Below, piece by piece: positions 1 through 6,016 of a stretch of DNA of 7,806 nt. The translations under genes were made by a program, and so were the position numbers. Origin of the DNA: a bacterium. GTDB taxonomy: Bacteria > Desulfobacterota > Binatia > UBA12015. The notes under the pieces are model-generated. The model saw nothing but the letters and a program-made list of their open reading frames with translations. It had not been told where the DNA came from and made no database searches. Location: NCBI GenBank assembly GCA_018970825.1, contig JAGWVP010000135.1:1-7806 (forward strand), written 5' to 3'. Every line of letters starts with the position of its first letter. Position 1 is the stretch's first letter.

Positions 1-764
1 GCCGTGATCTCCTCGCGCCGCGGCACGAAACTCGCCTCGACCGCGTGCTGCTGGTGGGCGCGCGTGTAGAGGTAGCTCTTCGTCGACCCCTCGTGGTCGT
101 TGAAGGTCACGCACGGCGAGATGACGTCGACCAGCGCGAAACCCTCGTGGGCGAGCCCGGCCTTCAGGATCGGCACGAGCTGCTCCTTGTCTCCCGAGAA
201 GCTCCGCGCGACGAACGTCGCGCCGAGCGTGAGCGCCAGCATCACCGGGTCGATCGCCTGCTGGGTGTTCGGCTCGCCGCGCTTCGACTTGGAGCCCTGG
301 TCCGCCGAAGCCGAGAACTGGCCCTTCGTGAGACCGTAGACGCCGTTGTTCTCGATCACGTAGAGCATGTTCACGTTGCGGCGGATCGCGTGGCTCATCT
401 GGCCGAGCCCGATCGAGAGCGAGTCGCCGTCGCCCGAGACGCCGATCAGCACGAGGCTGCGGTTCGCCGCGGCGGCGCCGGTCGCGATCGCCGGCATGCG
501 CCCGTGGGCCGAGTTGAAGCCGTGCGCGCCCGACAGGAAGTAGGTCGGGGTCTTCGAGGAGCAGCCGATGCCGGAGAGCTTCGCCACCATGTGCGGGGGC
601 GTGTCGGTCTCGTGGAACGCACGCACGATGCCGGCCGTGATCGAGTCGTGGCCGCACCCGGCGCACATGGTCGACATCGCGCCCTCGTAGTCGCGCACGG
701 TGAGGCCGAGCGCGTTCGGACGCAGCGAGGGATGGCGCGCAGCGGGCTTGCGGATGAAACTCAT
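1..764 (-). CDS. korB: 2-oxoacid:acceptor (ferredoxin-type) oxidoreductase, beta subunit; partial, C-terminus off the left edge
   Basis: This is the thiamine-diphosphate subunit of a 2-oxoacid oxidoreductase, which decarboxylates a 2-oxoacid and passes electrons to an Fe-S cluster while acyl-CoA forms. 254 residues are visible from ATG 764; family members are usually about 280-340 residues, so the C-terminus is missing. Cys34 and Cys37 (MCAGCGH), Cys68 (GIGCSSK) and Cys218 (ISPCVTF) are candidate ligands for the subunit's [4Fe-4S] cluster. The ThDP/Mg2+ site is GDGDS at 111-115 followed by ENN at 138-140. The start is fixed by the GGAGG at 771-775, 6 bases upstream, and by the ATGA overlap with the stop of the alpha gene, which implies coupled translation. 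The substrate cannot be read from the sequence; 2-oxoglutarate is the default for the family, but pyruvate or branched-chain 2-oxoacids are possible. The family call is secure and the kor name is less so. Confidence 0.9.
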   Translation of the reverse strand, partial: MSFIRKPAARHPSLRPNALGLTVRDYEGAMSTMCAGCGHDSITAGIVRAFHETDTPPHMVAKLSGIGCSSKTPTYFLSGAHGFNSAHGRMPAIATGAAAANRSLVLIGVSGDGDSLSIGLGQMSHAIRRNVNMLYVIENNGVYGLTKGQFSASADQGSKSKRGEPNTQQAIDPVMLALTLGATFVARSFSGDKEQLVPILKAGLAHEGFALVDVISPCVTFNDHEGSTKSYLYTRAHQQHAVEASFVPRREEIT

Positions 765-2605
765 CCCTTGCCTCCCCCGTTCGCGCGCAGGCGACCGAGA
801 ACTCCCTCGACGACCTGCTCGGCCTGGAGCGGGAACCCGCCGTAGGCGAGCAGCGAGAGGAGTTTCTCCTTGGCGACCGGCGTCTCGAGCACGAGCAACG
901 AGCGGAGCTGCGCGTCGCGGTTCTGCTCGACGACGAAATGACGGTCGTGGGCCTCGAGGAACTCGACGACCTCGTCGCCGAAGGGGAAGGCCCGGATCCG
1001 CATGAAGTCCGCGCGGACTCCGCGCTCCTCGAGGATCTCGAGCGCCTCGCGCACGGCGAGGTCGCAGCCGCCGAGCGTGACGATGCCGAAGGTGGCCCCG
1101 GCCCGACGCTCGATCACCGCCGGCGGCACCTCCGTCCGAGCCGCGTGGTGCTTGCGCGAGAGCCGCTCCATCACCTCCGCGTACTCCTCGGGGATCTCGG
1201 TGTAGCCGCCGAGCTTGTTGTGGCCCGAACCGCGGGTGAAGAACGCGCCCTTCTCCGAGACGCCGGGCAGCGTGCGCGCCGCCACCCCGAAGGCGTCCTC
1301 GGGCGAATAGCGGTGGAACTTCGGCAGCGCCTCGACCTCGGCCTTCGAGAGCACGCGGCCGCGGTTCGGCCGGAAGGAATCGTCCCAGGAGAGCTTCGGC
1401 ACGACCCAGTCGTTCATCCCGATGTCGAGGTCCGAGAGGACGAAGACCGGCGTCTGGAAACGGTCGGCGAGGTCGAAGGCGGCGACCGCGAACGAGAAGC
1501 ACTCGGCCGGGCTGCCCGGGAAGAGCACGACGTGCTTCGTGTCGCCGTGCGAGGCGTAGGCCGCGAGAAGGATGTCGCCCTGCTGGGTCCGGGTCGGCAT
1601 CCCGGTCGACGGCCCCACCCGCTGGACGTCGACGATGACCGCCGGGATCTCCGCGTAATAGGCGAGGCCGACGAGCTCGTTCATGAGCGAGATGCCCGGG
1701 CCCGAGGTCGCGGTGAACGCGCGCGCCCCGGCCCAGGTCGCGCCGATCACCATGCCGATCGCGGCGAGTTCGTCCTCCGCCTGCACGATGCAGTAGAGGT
1801 GCTCGCCCGTCTCCCGGTCGACGCGGTGCCGCTCGCACAGCGCCTTGAATGCGTCGAGGCAGCTCGTCGACGGCGTGATCGGGTACCAGGCCGCGACCGT
1901 CGCCCCGGCGTACAGGCAGCCGAGGGCGGTCGCGGTGTTGCCGTCGATCAGGATCGACTCCGCGTTCTCGTTCATGCCCTCGAGCCGGATCGGCAGCGGG
2001 CACTCGAAGTGCTCCCGCGCCCAGTCGTAGCCGAGCTGGATCGCCTTCGCGTTCGAGGCCATGAGCGCGGGCTTGCGCGAGAACTTCTCCTCGAGCATCC
2101 CCGAGAGTACCTGCATGTCGATGTCGAGCAGGGCCGCGAGCGTGCCGACGTAGACGATGTTCTTCATCAGCGTGCGCTCGCGGGGCTCCGTGAACGACTC
2201 GAGGCAGAGCTTCGCGTAGGGCACGCCGAGGAAGGTGACGTCGTCGCGGTGGAGCGACCGGCGAAGCGGACCGGTCGAATCGTAGAGCACCCAGCCGCCG
2301 GGCCGGACCTCGGCGATGTCCGCCGCGTAGGTCTCGGCGTTCATCGCGACGACCAGGTCGTAGCGCGCGGTGCGCGCCGTGTGGCCGCGCGCGCTCACCC
2401 GGATCTCGTACCAGGTCGGCAGCCCCTGGATGTTCGACGGAAACAGGTTCTTCCCCGACACGGGGATCCCCATGCGGAAGATCGCCTGCATGAGGAGCGC
2501 GTTGGCGCTCGCCGAGCCGGTGCCGTTCACGTTCGCCAGCTTGAAGGCGAAGTCGTTCACGGCGAGCGGCTGCGCGACGACCCGCGCGGCGCCCGCCCCG
2601 GTCAC
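761..2605 (-). CDS. korA: 2-oxoacid:acceptor oxidoreductase, alpha subunit with fused N-terminal gamma domain
   Basis: This is the partner of the beta subunit and supplies the pyrimidine side of the thiamine-diphosphate site. It is 614 residues long with the GTG start at 2605. Residues about 15-200 form the gamma domain, with NVNGTGSASAN at 25-35, GKNLFPSNIQGLPTWYE at 51-67 and a following CoA-oxidoreductase-type fold. The alpha domain begins near 218, with YPITPST at 241-247, QAEDELAA carrying the conserved glutamate, TSGPGISLMNE, and a VGPSTGMPTRTQQGD block. The C-terminal part is the usual transketolase-C-like domain. Gamma-alpha fusions of about 600 residues are a common KorA layout. The frame is open far upstream, across the flavoprotein gene, so no stop marks the start. 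GTG 2605 was chosen because it overlaps the upstream TGA as GTGA and fits the family N-terminus; GTG 2620 is the alternative, 5 codons longer. The last codons overlap korB by 4 bases. Confidence 0.9.
   Translation of the reverse strand: MTGAGAARVVAQPLAVNDFAFKLANVNGTGSASANALLMQAIFRMGIPVSGKNLFPSNIQGLPTWYEIRVSARGHTARTARYDLVVAMNAETYAADIAEVRPGGWVLYDSTGPLRRSLHRDDVTFLGVPYAKLCLESFTEPRERTLMKNIVYVGTLAALLDIDMQVLSGMLEEKFSRKPALMASNAKAIQLGYDWAREHFECPLPIRLEGMNENAESILIDGNTATALGCLYAGATVAAWYPITPSTSCLDAFKALCERHRVDRETGEHLYCIVQAEDELAAIGMVIGATWAGARAFTATSGPGISLMNELVGLAYYAEIPAVIVDVQRVGPSTGMPTRTQQGDILLAAYASHGDTKHVVLFPGSPAECFSFAVAAFDLADRFQTPVFVLSDLDIGMNDWVVPKLSWDDSFRPNRGRVLSKAEVEALPKFHRYSPEDAFGVAARTLPGVSEKGAFFTRGSGHNKLGGYTEIPEEYAEVMERLSRKHHAARTEVPPAVIERRAGATFGIVTLGGCDLAVREALEILEERGVRADFMRIRAFPFGDEVVEFLEAHDRHFVVEQNRDAQLRSLLVLETPVAKEKLLSLLAYGGFPLQAEQVVEGVLGRLRANGGGKG
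771..775 (-). promoter_or_regulatory. Ribosome binding site of korB inside the 3' end of korA
   Basis: GGAGG on the minus strand, 6 bases before ATG 764, is embedded in the Gly-rich C-terminal codons of the alpha gene. It is a strong Shine-Dalgarno sequence and fixes the beta start together with the ATGA overlap. Confidence 0.7.
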
Positions 2606-4395
2606 GCGGCCTTCGAGCACGATCGCGTACCGGCGTAGGAGACGAGGAGGTCGAACTTCTGCATGTCCCACGCGGCCGTCGGGCAACGCTCGGCGCACAG
2701 GCCGCAGTGGACGCAGAGGTCCTCGTCCTTGACCATGATGCGCTTCGTCTGCGGCAGCGGTCCCGACGCGAAGAGCGCCTGCTCGCGGTTCTCCGCGGGG
2801 GCGGAGAGCCGCCCGCGCAGGTCGGCCTCGTCCCCGTTCGGGGTGATCGTCAGGCAGAGCACCGGGCAGACGTCGACGCAGGCGTCGCACTCGATGCAGA
2901 GGCGCTCGGTGAACACCGTCTGGACGTCGCAGTTCAGGCAGCGCTCGACCTCGCGGGCGACCTGTTCGGGCGTGAAGCCGATCTCGACCTCGCGTCCGAG
3001 GTCGCGGAAGCGCTCGGTCAGGTCCACGTGGGTCATCTTCTGGCGGCCGACCGGGTTGTAGTCGTTCTTGTAGCTCCACTCGTGGAGCCCCATCTTGGCG
3101 CTGACGAGGTTCATCCCGTCGGCGGGACGATCGTGGAGCGGGATCCCCTGGCAGTGGTTGTGGATCGAGATCGCCGCCTGGTGACCGTGCTCGGCGGCCC
3201 AGATGATGTTCTTCGGCCCCATCGCGGCGTCGCCGCCGAAGAACACCCCTGGGCGGGTCGACTCGAAGGTCTTCTCGTCGAGGACCGGCACCTCCCACTT
3301 GTCGAACTCGATGCCGATGTCGCGCTCGATCCAGGGGAACGCGTTCTCCTGCCCGATCGCGAGGATGACGTCGTCGGCCGGGAGGAAGACCTCGTCGAGC
3401 GGCTTCTGCGTGAGCTTGCCCTTCTCGTCGATCGTCGACTCGTAGCGCTGGAAACGCATGCCGACGAGACGGCCGCCCTCGAGCACGAAGGCCGTCGGCT
3501 CGTGGTTCACGACGATCTCGACCATCTCCTCCTCGGCGTCCTCGAGTTCCCAGGGCGACGCCTTGAAGAAGTTGCGCGGCTTGCGCGCCATCACCTTGAT
3601 GTCCTTGCCGCCGAGCCGGGCCGAGGTTCGGCAGCAGTCCATCGCCGTGTTGCCGACGCCGATGATGAGCACCTTCTCGCCGATCGACTCCGTGTGGCCG
3701 AAGGCGACCGACTCGAGCCAGTCGATGCCGATGTGGATGCGCGCGGCCGCCTCTTCGCGTCCGGGGATCCGGAGATCCTTGCCGCGCGGCGCGCCCGAGC
3801 CGACGAACACGGCGTCGAAGCCGCCGTCGTCGAGCAGCTTTCGCATGCTCTCGACGGGCGAGTCGTAGCGGACGTCGACTCCCATCCGCAGGATCATGTC
3901 GATCTCCTCGTCCAGGACCTCCTCGGGCAGCCGGAACGAGGGGATGTTCGATCGCATGAGGCCGCCGGGAACCGACAGCTTCTCGAAGATGGTGACTTCG
4001 TAGCCGAGCGGCATGAGGTCGTTCGCGACGGTCAGCGAGGCCGGCCCCGCCCCGATGCAGGCGACCCGCTTGCCGTTCTTGCGCTCGGGCGCCTTCGGCA
4101 GGAGGTCCGTCACGTCGTCGCGGAGGTCGGCCGCGACCCGCTTCAGTCGACAGATCGCGACCGGCTTCTCGTCGACCCGCGTCCGCCGGCAGGCGGGCTC
4201 GCAGGGACGGTCGCAGGTGCGCCCGAGGATGCCCGGGAAGACGTTCGACTGCCGGTTCAGGAGGTAGGCGTCGGTGTAGCGACCCTGCGCGATGAGCCGG
4301 ATGTACTCCGGCACGTTGGTGTGCGCCGGGCACGCCCACTGGCAGTCGACCACCTTGTGGAAGTAGTCCGGGTTCTTGACGTCGGTCGGCGTCAC
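2602..4395 (-). CDS. GltD-like FAD/NAD(P)-dependent oxidoreductase with C-terminal 2x[4Fe-4S] ferredoxin domain; electron-transfer subunit of the 2-oxoacid oxidoreductase
   Basis: The protein has 597 residues from GTG 4395. The N-terminal Fe-S region of the glutamate-synthase small-subunit family holds Cys18 and Cys22 (CQWACPAHT) and Cys61, Cys65 and Cys69 (CDRPCEPAC). An FAD Rossmann motif, GAGPAS, lies at 115-120, with GGL at 144-146. A second dinucleotide site, GVGNTAMD at 246-253, is the NAD(P)H site. FFGGDAA is the C-terminal FAD motif. After Cys486/Cys489 come two ferredoxin motifs, CIECDACVDVCP at 500-511 and CVHCGLCAERCP at 561-572. It overlaps the alpha gene by 4 bases (GTGA), which supports one complex moving electrons between 2-oxoacid oxidation and NAD(P)H. 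Three-component NADP-linked 2-oxoglutarate oxidoreductases of this kind are known from aromatic-degrading betaproteobacteria; that role is inferred here. The frame extends to TTG 4434, but GTG 4395 has an AAGG 6 bases upstream and was preferred. NADPH versus NADH cannot be told. Confidence 0.87.
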   Translation of the reverse strand: MTPTDVKNPDYFHKVVDCQWACPAHTNVPEYIRLIAQGRYTDAYLLNRQSNVFPGILGRTCDRPCEPACRRTRVDEKPVAICRLKRVAADLRDDVTDLLPKAPERKNGKRVACIGAGPASLTVANDLMPLGYEVTIFEKLSVPGGLMRSNIPSFRLPEEVLDEEIDMILRMGVDVRYDSPVESMRKLLDDGGFDAVFVGSGAPRGKDLRIPGREEAAARIHIGIDWLESVAFGHTESIGEKVLIIGVGNTAMDCCRTSARLGGKDIKVMARKPRNFFKASPWELEDAEEEMVEIVVNHEPTAFVLEGGRLVGMRFQRYESTIDEKGKLTQKPLDEVFLPADDVILAIGQENAFPWIERDIGIEFDKWEVPVLDEKTFESTRPGVFFGGDAAMGPKNIIWAAEHGHQAAISIHNHCQGIPLHDRPADGMNLVSAKMGLHEWSYKNDYNPVGRQKMTHVDLTERFRDLGREVEIGFTPEQVAREVERCLNCDVQTVFTERLCIECDACVDVCPVLCLTITPNGDEADLRGRLSAPAENREQALFASGPLPQTKRIMVKDEDLCVHCGLCAERCPTAAWDMQKFDLLVSYAGTRSCSKAA

Positions 4396-4401
4396 GGGCG
4401 G

Positions 4402-4405
4402 CCTT
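4402..4405 (-). promoter_or_regulatory. Ribosome binding site that decides the GTG start of the flavoprotein gene
   Basis: AAGG on the minus strand lies 6 bases upstream of GTG 4395. No comparable site precedes the more upstream in-frame TTG at 4434, so this site supports the shorter protein. Confidence 0.4.
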
Positions 4406-4449
4406 GCACCTATCCTATGGATTCCGGCGGTCAAGCCCGGTCGGGCGCG

Positions 4450-4956
4450 CTACCGGCGATCCCCCGCGGATCCCGACTCGACGGGCACCGCGGCCTCCCG
4501 CGGTACGCGGCCGCGAGCGAGCCCGAGGAGCAGCAGCGGCAGTTCGAGCCCGAAGGTGAGCGTCGCGAGGAACGCGATCGCCCCGCGCGCGACGCGCGTC
4601 GCGAGCAGTCCGTCGGGCAGCAGCCCCCAGGCGAGCGCGATCGCCGCCGCCGTCACGGCGAAGCCGCCGAGCGACATGACGACGAATTGCCGGAGCGAGT
4701 TCGCGTCCGGGTCGAAGCGGAAGGCGAAAGGCGACCGGAGGTTCGCGTTCATCCCGAACGCGCCGCCCGCCGCAAGCCCCGCCAGAAGGTGCCCCCACTC
4801 GTGGAGCACGTAGGCCGCCGCTCCGACGAGGAGGCCCGCGACGACCCCGAAGAGGTCCGCGGAAGGACCGTCCCCGGCGGAGCGCCGGGCGAGCAGCACC
4901 CAGGCGAGGCAGGCGAGAGCCACGATCCCGGCGTCACGACGCGCGAACCTCGCCAC
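4450..4956 (-). CDS. Small M50-like (site-2 protease type) putative membrane metallopeptidase
   Basis: The product is a hydrophobic protein of 168 residues from GTG 4956. Four likely membrane segments lie at about 9-23, 35-51, 91-112 and 125-147. HEWGH at 52-56, at the end of the second segment, fits the HExGH zinc-binding and catalytic motif of M50 intramembrane peptidases. Members of that family recruit a third zinc ligand, often an Asp in an NPDG or LDG motif. Here only FDPDANS at 81-87 (Asp82, Asp84) is a possible equivalent, so activity is unproven. The length is short for a full S2P protein, and no PDZ or CBS domain is present. The start is uncertain because the frame stays open upstream and no strong ribosome site precedes the GTG. 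The gene ends 54 bases before the flavoprotein gene on the same strand, so it may head that operon, although no functional link to 2-oxoacid oxidation is evident. Confidence 0.65.
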   Translation of the reverse strand: MARFARRDAGIVALACLAWVLLARRSAGDGPSADLFGVVAGLLVGAAAYVLHEWGHLLAGLAAGGAFGMNANLRSPFAFRFDPDANSLRQFVVMSLGGFAVTAAAIALAWGLLPDGLLATRVARGAIAFLATLTFGLELPLLLLGLARGRVPREAAVPVESGSAGDRR

Positions 4957-5086
4957 GGACGGAGGGGGTACCAGTCGACGCCCGGGGGCGCGAGCGCGCA
5001 GGCCCGGAGCAGGCCGGGCGGCTGCGTTTGCGCCGAGGGGCCGGAGACGCCCCTCCGGGCGGCAGGGGGACCACCCGGGTTCGCGC

Positions 5087-5115
5087 CCCGAGTGCGCCCC
5101 TGGGGGCGCCTCGGG
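5087..5115. repeat. Long GC-rich inverted repeat (13-bp stem with one bulge)
   Basis: CCCGAG (5087-5092), a single unpaired T, and GCGCCCC (5094-5100) pair with GGGGCGC (5103-5109) and CTCGGG (5110-5115). The gap at the centre is only two bases. As DNA it could be an operator. As RNA it could be a very stable leader hairpin once the apical pair opens. Confidence 0.6.
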
Positions 5116-5126
5116 AAAATCCCGAG
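5110..5126. repeat. 7-bp perfect inverted repeat with AAA loop
   Basis: CTCGGGA (5110-5116) and TCCCGAG (5120-5126) flank AAA. Its left arm is the same CTCGGG that closes the preceding large dyad, so in one RNA only one of the two stems can form completely. No U-tract follows directly, so it is not a textbook intrinsic terminator. Confidence 0.6.
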
Positions 5127-5177
5127 TCCTCGCCGGTGCGGCCCGCTCCTACGTTTTTCACCGGAGAGGAGGCCGGG

Positions 5178-5192
5178 GCGACTTCGAGTCGC
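5178..5192 (+). repeat. Short hairpin in the leader of the first H-NOX-like gene
   Basis: GCGACT and AGTCGC are separated by TCG, 31 bases before the start codon and ahead of the ribosome binding site. A 6-bp stem with a 3-base loop is possible in the mRNA. Chance occurrence is quite possible at this GC content. Confidence 0.3.
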
Positions 5193-5210
5193 AGGCGGCC
5201 GTCGAGCGCG

Positions 5211-5218
5211 GAGGAGGA
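5211..5218 (+). promoter_or_regulatory. Ribosome binding site of the first H-NOX-like gene
   Basis: GAGGAGGA lies 5 bases before ATG 5224. This strong Shine-Dalgarno sequence decides the start, which matters because the reading frame is open for more than 2,500 bases upstream. Confidence 0.75.
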
Positions 5219-5223
5219 GACCG

Positions 5224-5835
5224 ATGATCGGCATCGTGAACAACGCCTTCCACGACTGGGTCCGGGAGCAGCACGGCCCCGAGACCTGGCTTCGCATCGA
5301 GAGGCGCATCGAGAGCGGAACGTTCATCGGCACGGAGGACTACGACGACCGAACGACGCTCGAGCTGGCGCGCGGGATCGCGCGCGAGCTCGGTCTCTCC
5401 GAGGACACCGTCCTCGAGCGGGTCGGCGAGCACTTCGGCCGCCGCAGCGTCGGACGGGACTTCGGCGTCCTGCTGAACGCCGGAGGGGCGAACTACCGCG
5501 ACTTCCTGCGCGGGCTGCCCGACCTGCAGACGCGCTTCGCGCTGATCTACCCGAACACGGCACCGCCGCGATTCGCCGTGCTCGACGAGGGACCGAGCTC
5601 GGTCACGATCGTGCACCACACCGCCCGCAAGGGTCTTGCGCCGCTCCTCGCCGGCGTGCTCGCCGGGATCGCATGCGTGTTCGGCATGGAAGCAAACGTC
5701 GCCCGGAGTTCCGAGCGGTCGGAGGCCGGGTCCTGCCACGTCTTCCGGGTGCGGTGGCGTCCGGTCGGCCTCGAAGCCCCGACGCGCCCCCCGGCCCCCC
5801 GGGGGCGCAAGGACCGCGCCTTCGCGGCAGCCTGA
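5224..5835 (+). CDS. Stand-alone H-NOX-like (heme NO-binding fold) protein with Gln at the proximal-ligand position
   Basis: The product has 203 residues. It matches the H-NOX fold along residues 1-160: a MIGIVNNAF start, EDYDD (37-41), a GLSEDTVLERVGEHF helix, LPDLQTRF (98-105), APPRF (113-117) and HHTARKGLAPLLAGVLAGIA (131-150). Canonical H-NOX proteins bind heme through a proximal His (His102 of the Caldanaerobacter protein), with Pro115 and the propionate-binding motif Tyr131-x-Ser133-x-Arg135. Here residue 102 is Gln (CAG 5527-5529), Pro115 is kept, and the motif reads His131-x-Thr133-x-Arg135. Ordinary five-coordinate His-ligated heme therefore looks unlikely; an apo-protein or another ligand is possible. 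After about 180 the tail is Pro/Arg/Ala-rich and probably disordered. No membrane segment or signal peptide is present, so it is probably cytosolic. The start is set by the ribosome site at 5211-5218 and by the family N-terminus. It has a tandem paralogue downstream. The fold call is by motif and position, not by search. Confidence 0.8.
   Translation: MIGIVNNAFHDWVREQHGPETWLRIERRIESGTFIGTEDYDDRTTLELARGIARELGLSEDTVLERVGEHFGRRSVGRDFGVLLNAGGANYRDFLRGLPDLQTRFALIYPNTAPPRFAVLDEGPSSVTIVHHTARKGLAPLLAGVLAGIACVFGMEANVARSSERSEAGSCHVFRVRWRPVGLEAPTRPPAPRGRKDRAFAAA
5784..5808. repeat. 8-bp inverted repeat GCGCCCCC/GGGGGCGC at the 3' end of the first H-NOX-like gene
   Basis: GCGCCCCC (5784-5791) and GGGGGCGC (5801-5808) are separated by 9 bases and lie inside the Pro/Arg-rich tail codons. 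The arms closely resemble the GCGCCCC/GGGGCGC dyad at 5094-5109 upstream of the same gene. It might serve as a weak RNA structure near the gene end, or be a by-product of Pro and Arg codons. Confidence 0.4.
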
Positions 5836-5897
5836 TCGCTCGATCGGGGTGCCCCGTCCGCGGTCGGGAGTTTCCCGGCTTGTACGGCGGGCTACCC

Positions 5898-5912
5898 ATT
5901 CGTAATTCGAAT
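5898..5912. promoter_or_regulatory. AT-rich perfect dyad, candidate operator or promoter element
   Basis: ATTCG-TAATT-CGAAT is a perfect inverted repeat with a 5-base centre in an otherwise extremely GC-rich spacer, about 105 bases before the second H-NOX-like start. Its composition and symmetry suit a transcription-factor site. No factor can be named. Confidence 0.3.
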
Positions 5913-6003
5913 CGCGAAAGGGATGCCCGGCGATCCCCGACCCGCAGGAGGGAACGGGGGCGGGAGCGCGAAGGAGCGCGGTCGCCGGCGTCGAAGGCGG
6001 GGC

Positions 6004-6010
6004 GAAGGGG
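6004..6010 (+). promoter_or_regulatory. Ribosome binding site of the second H-NOX-like gene
   Basis: GAAGGGG sits 6 bases before ATG 6017. The start is also supported by the MIGFVN N-terminus, which aligns with the MIGIVN start of the paralogue. Confidence 0.55.
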
Positions 6011-6016
6011 TCGGAC

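Larger units (their letters stand above)
4957..5223. other. Divergent intergenic region, highly structured
   Basis: These 267 bases separate the minus-strand peptidase/oxidoreductase genes from the plus-strand H-NOX-like genes, so promoters in both directions should lie here. I see no convincing -35/-10 pair. The region holds a CCGGAG/CTCCGG dyad (5041-5046 and 5053-5058), the large dyad at 5087-5115, the CTCGGGA/TCCCGAG hairpin at 5110-5126, a T5 run at 5154-5158, a GCGACT/AGTCGC hairpin at 5178-5192, and the ribosome site of the first H-NOX-like gene. No coding potential stands out on either strand beyond frame openness caused by GC bias. Confidence 0.7.
5836..6016 (+). other. 181-base spacer between the two H-NOX-like genes
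   Basis: I see no coding potential. The spacer includes an AT-richer island around 5896-5913 with a palindrome, then a purine-rich stretch from about 5935 leading to the second gene's ribosome site. The length is too great for translational coupling, so the second gene may have its own promoter. TTGTAC at 5880-5885 and TAATTC at 5903-5908 are spaced by 17 bases but match sigma-70 consensus poorly. Confidence 0.5.

Noticed and set aside
45..2638. Long plus-strand open frames at 45-845 and 938-2638
   Set aside because: They are antisense to korB and korA, which carry clear motifs, and have the same shadow-like Arg/Val/Asp/His-rich composition.
2606..4339. Upstream extension of the alpha-subunit frame, which would give a 1,192-residue protein
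   Set aside because: The upstream part is an Arg/Gly-rich shadow of the flavoprotein gene in another frame. Family homology begins only after 2605.
5110..5158. Intrinsic terminator formed by the CTCGGGA hairpin and the T5 run
   Set aside because: The T-run begins 28 bases after the stem and is not adjacent, so the two do not make a standard Rho-independent terminator.
2707..5835. A 1,042-codon open frame on the plus strand ending with the first H-NOX-like gene
   Set aside because: Only the part from 5224 is a real gene. Upstream it is antisense to the well-supported flavoprotein and peptidase genes, has Asp/Arg/Val-rich mirror-frame composition, and lacks a ribosome site. GC bias keeps the frame open.
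5224..5835. Idea that the missing His in the first H-NOX-like gene is a sequencing error
   Set aside because: The same Gln, with the same CAG codon, occurs at the equivalent place in the diverged second gene, inside a conserved LPDLQTR block.
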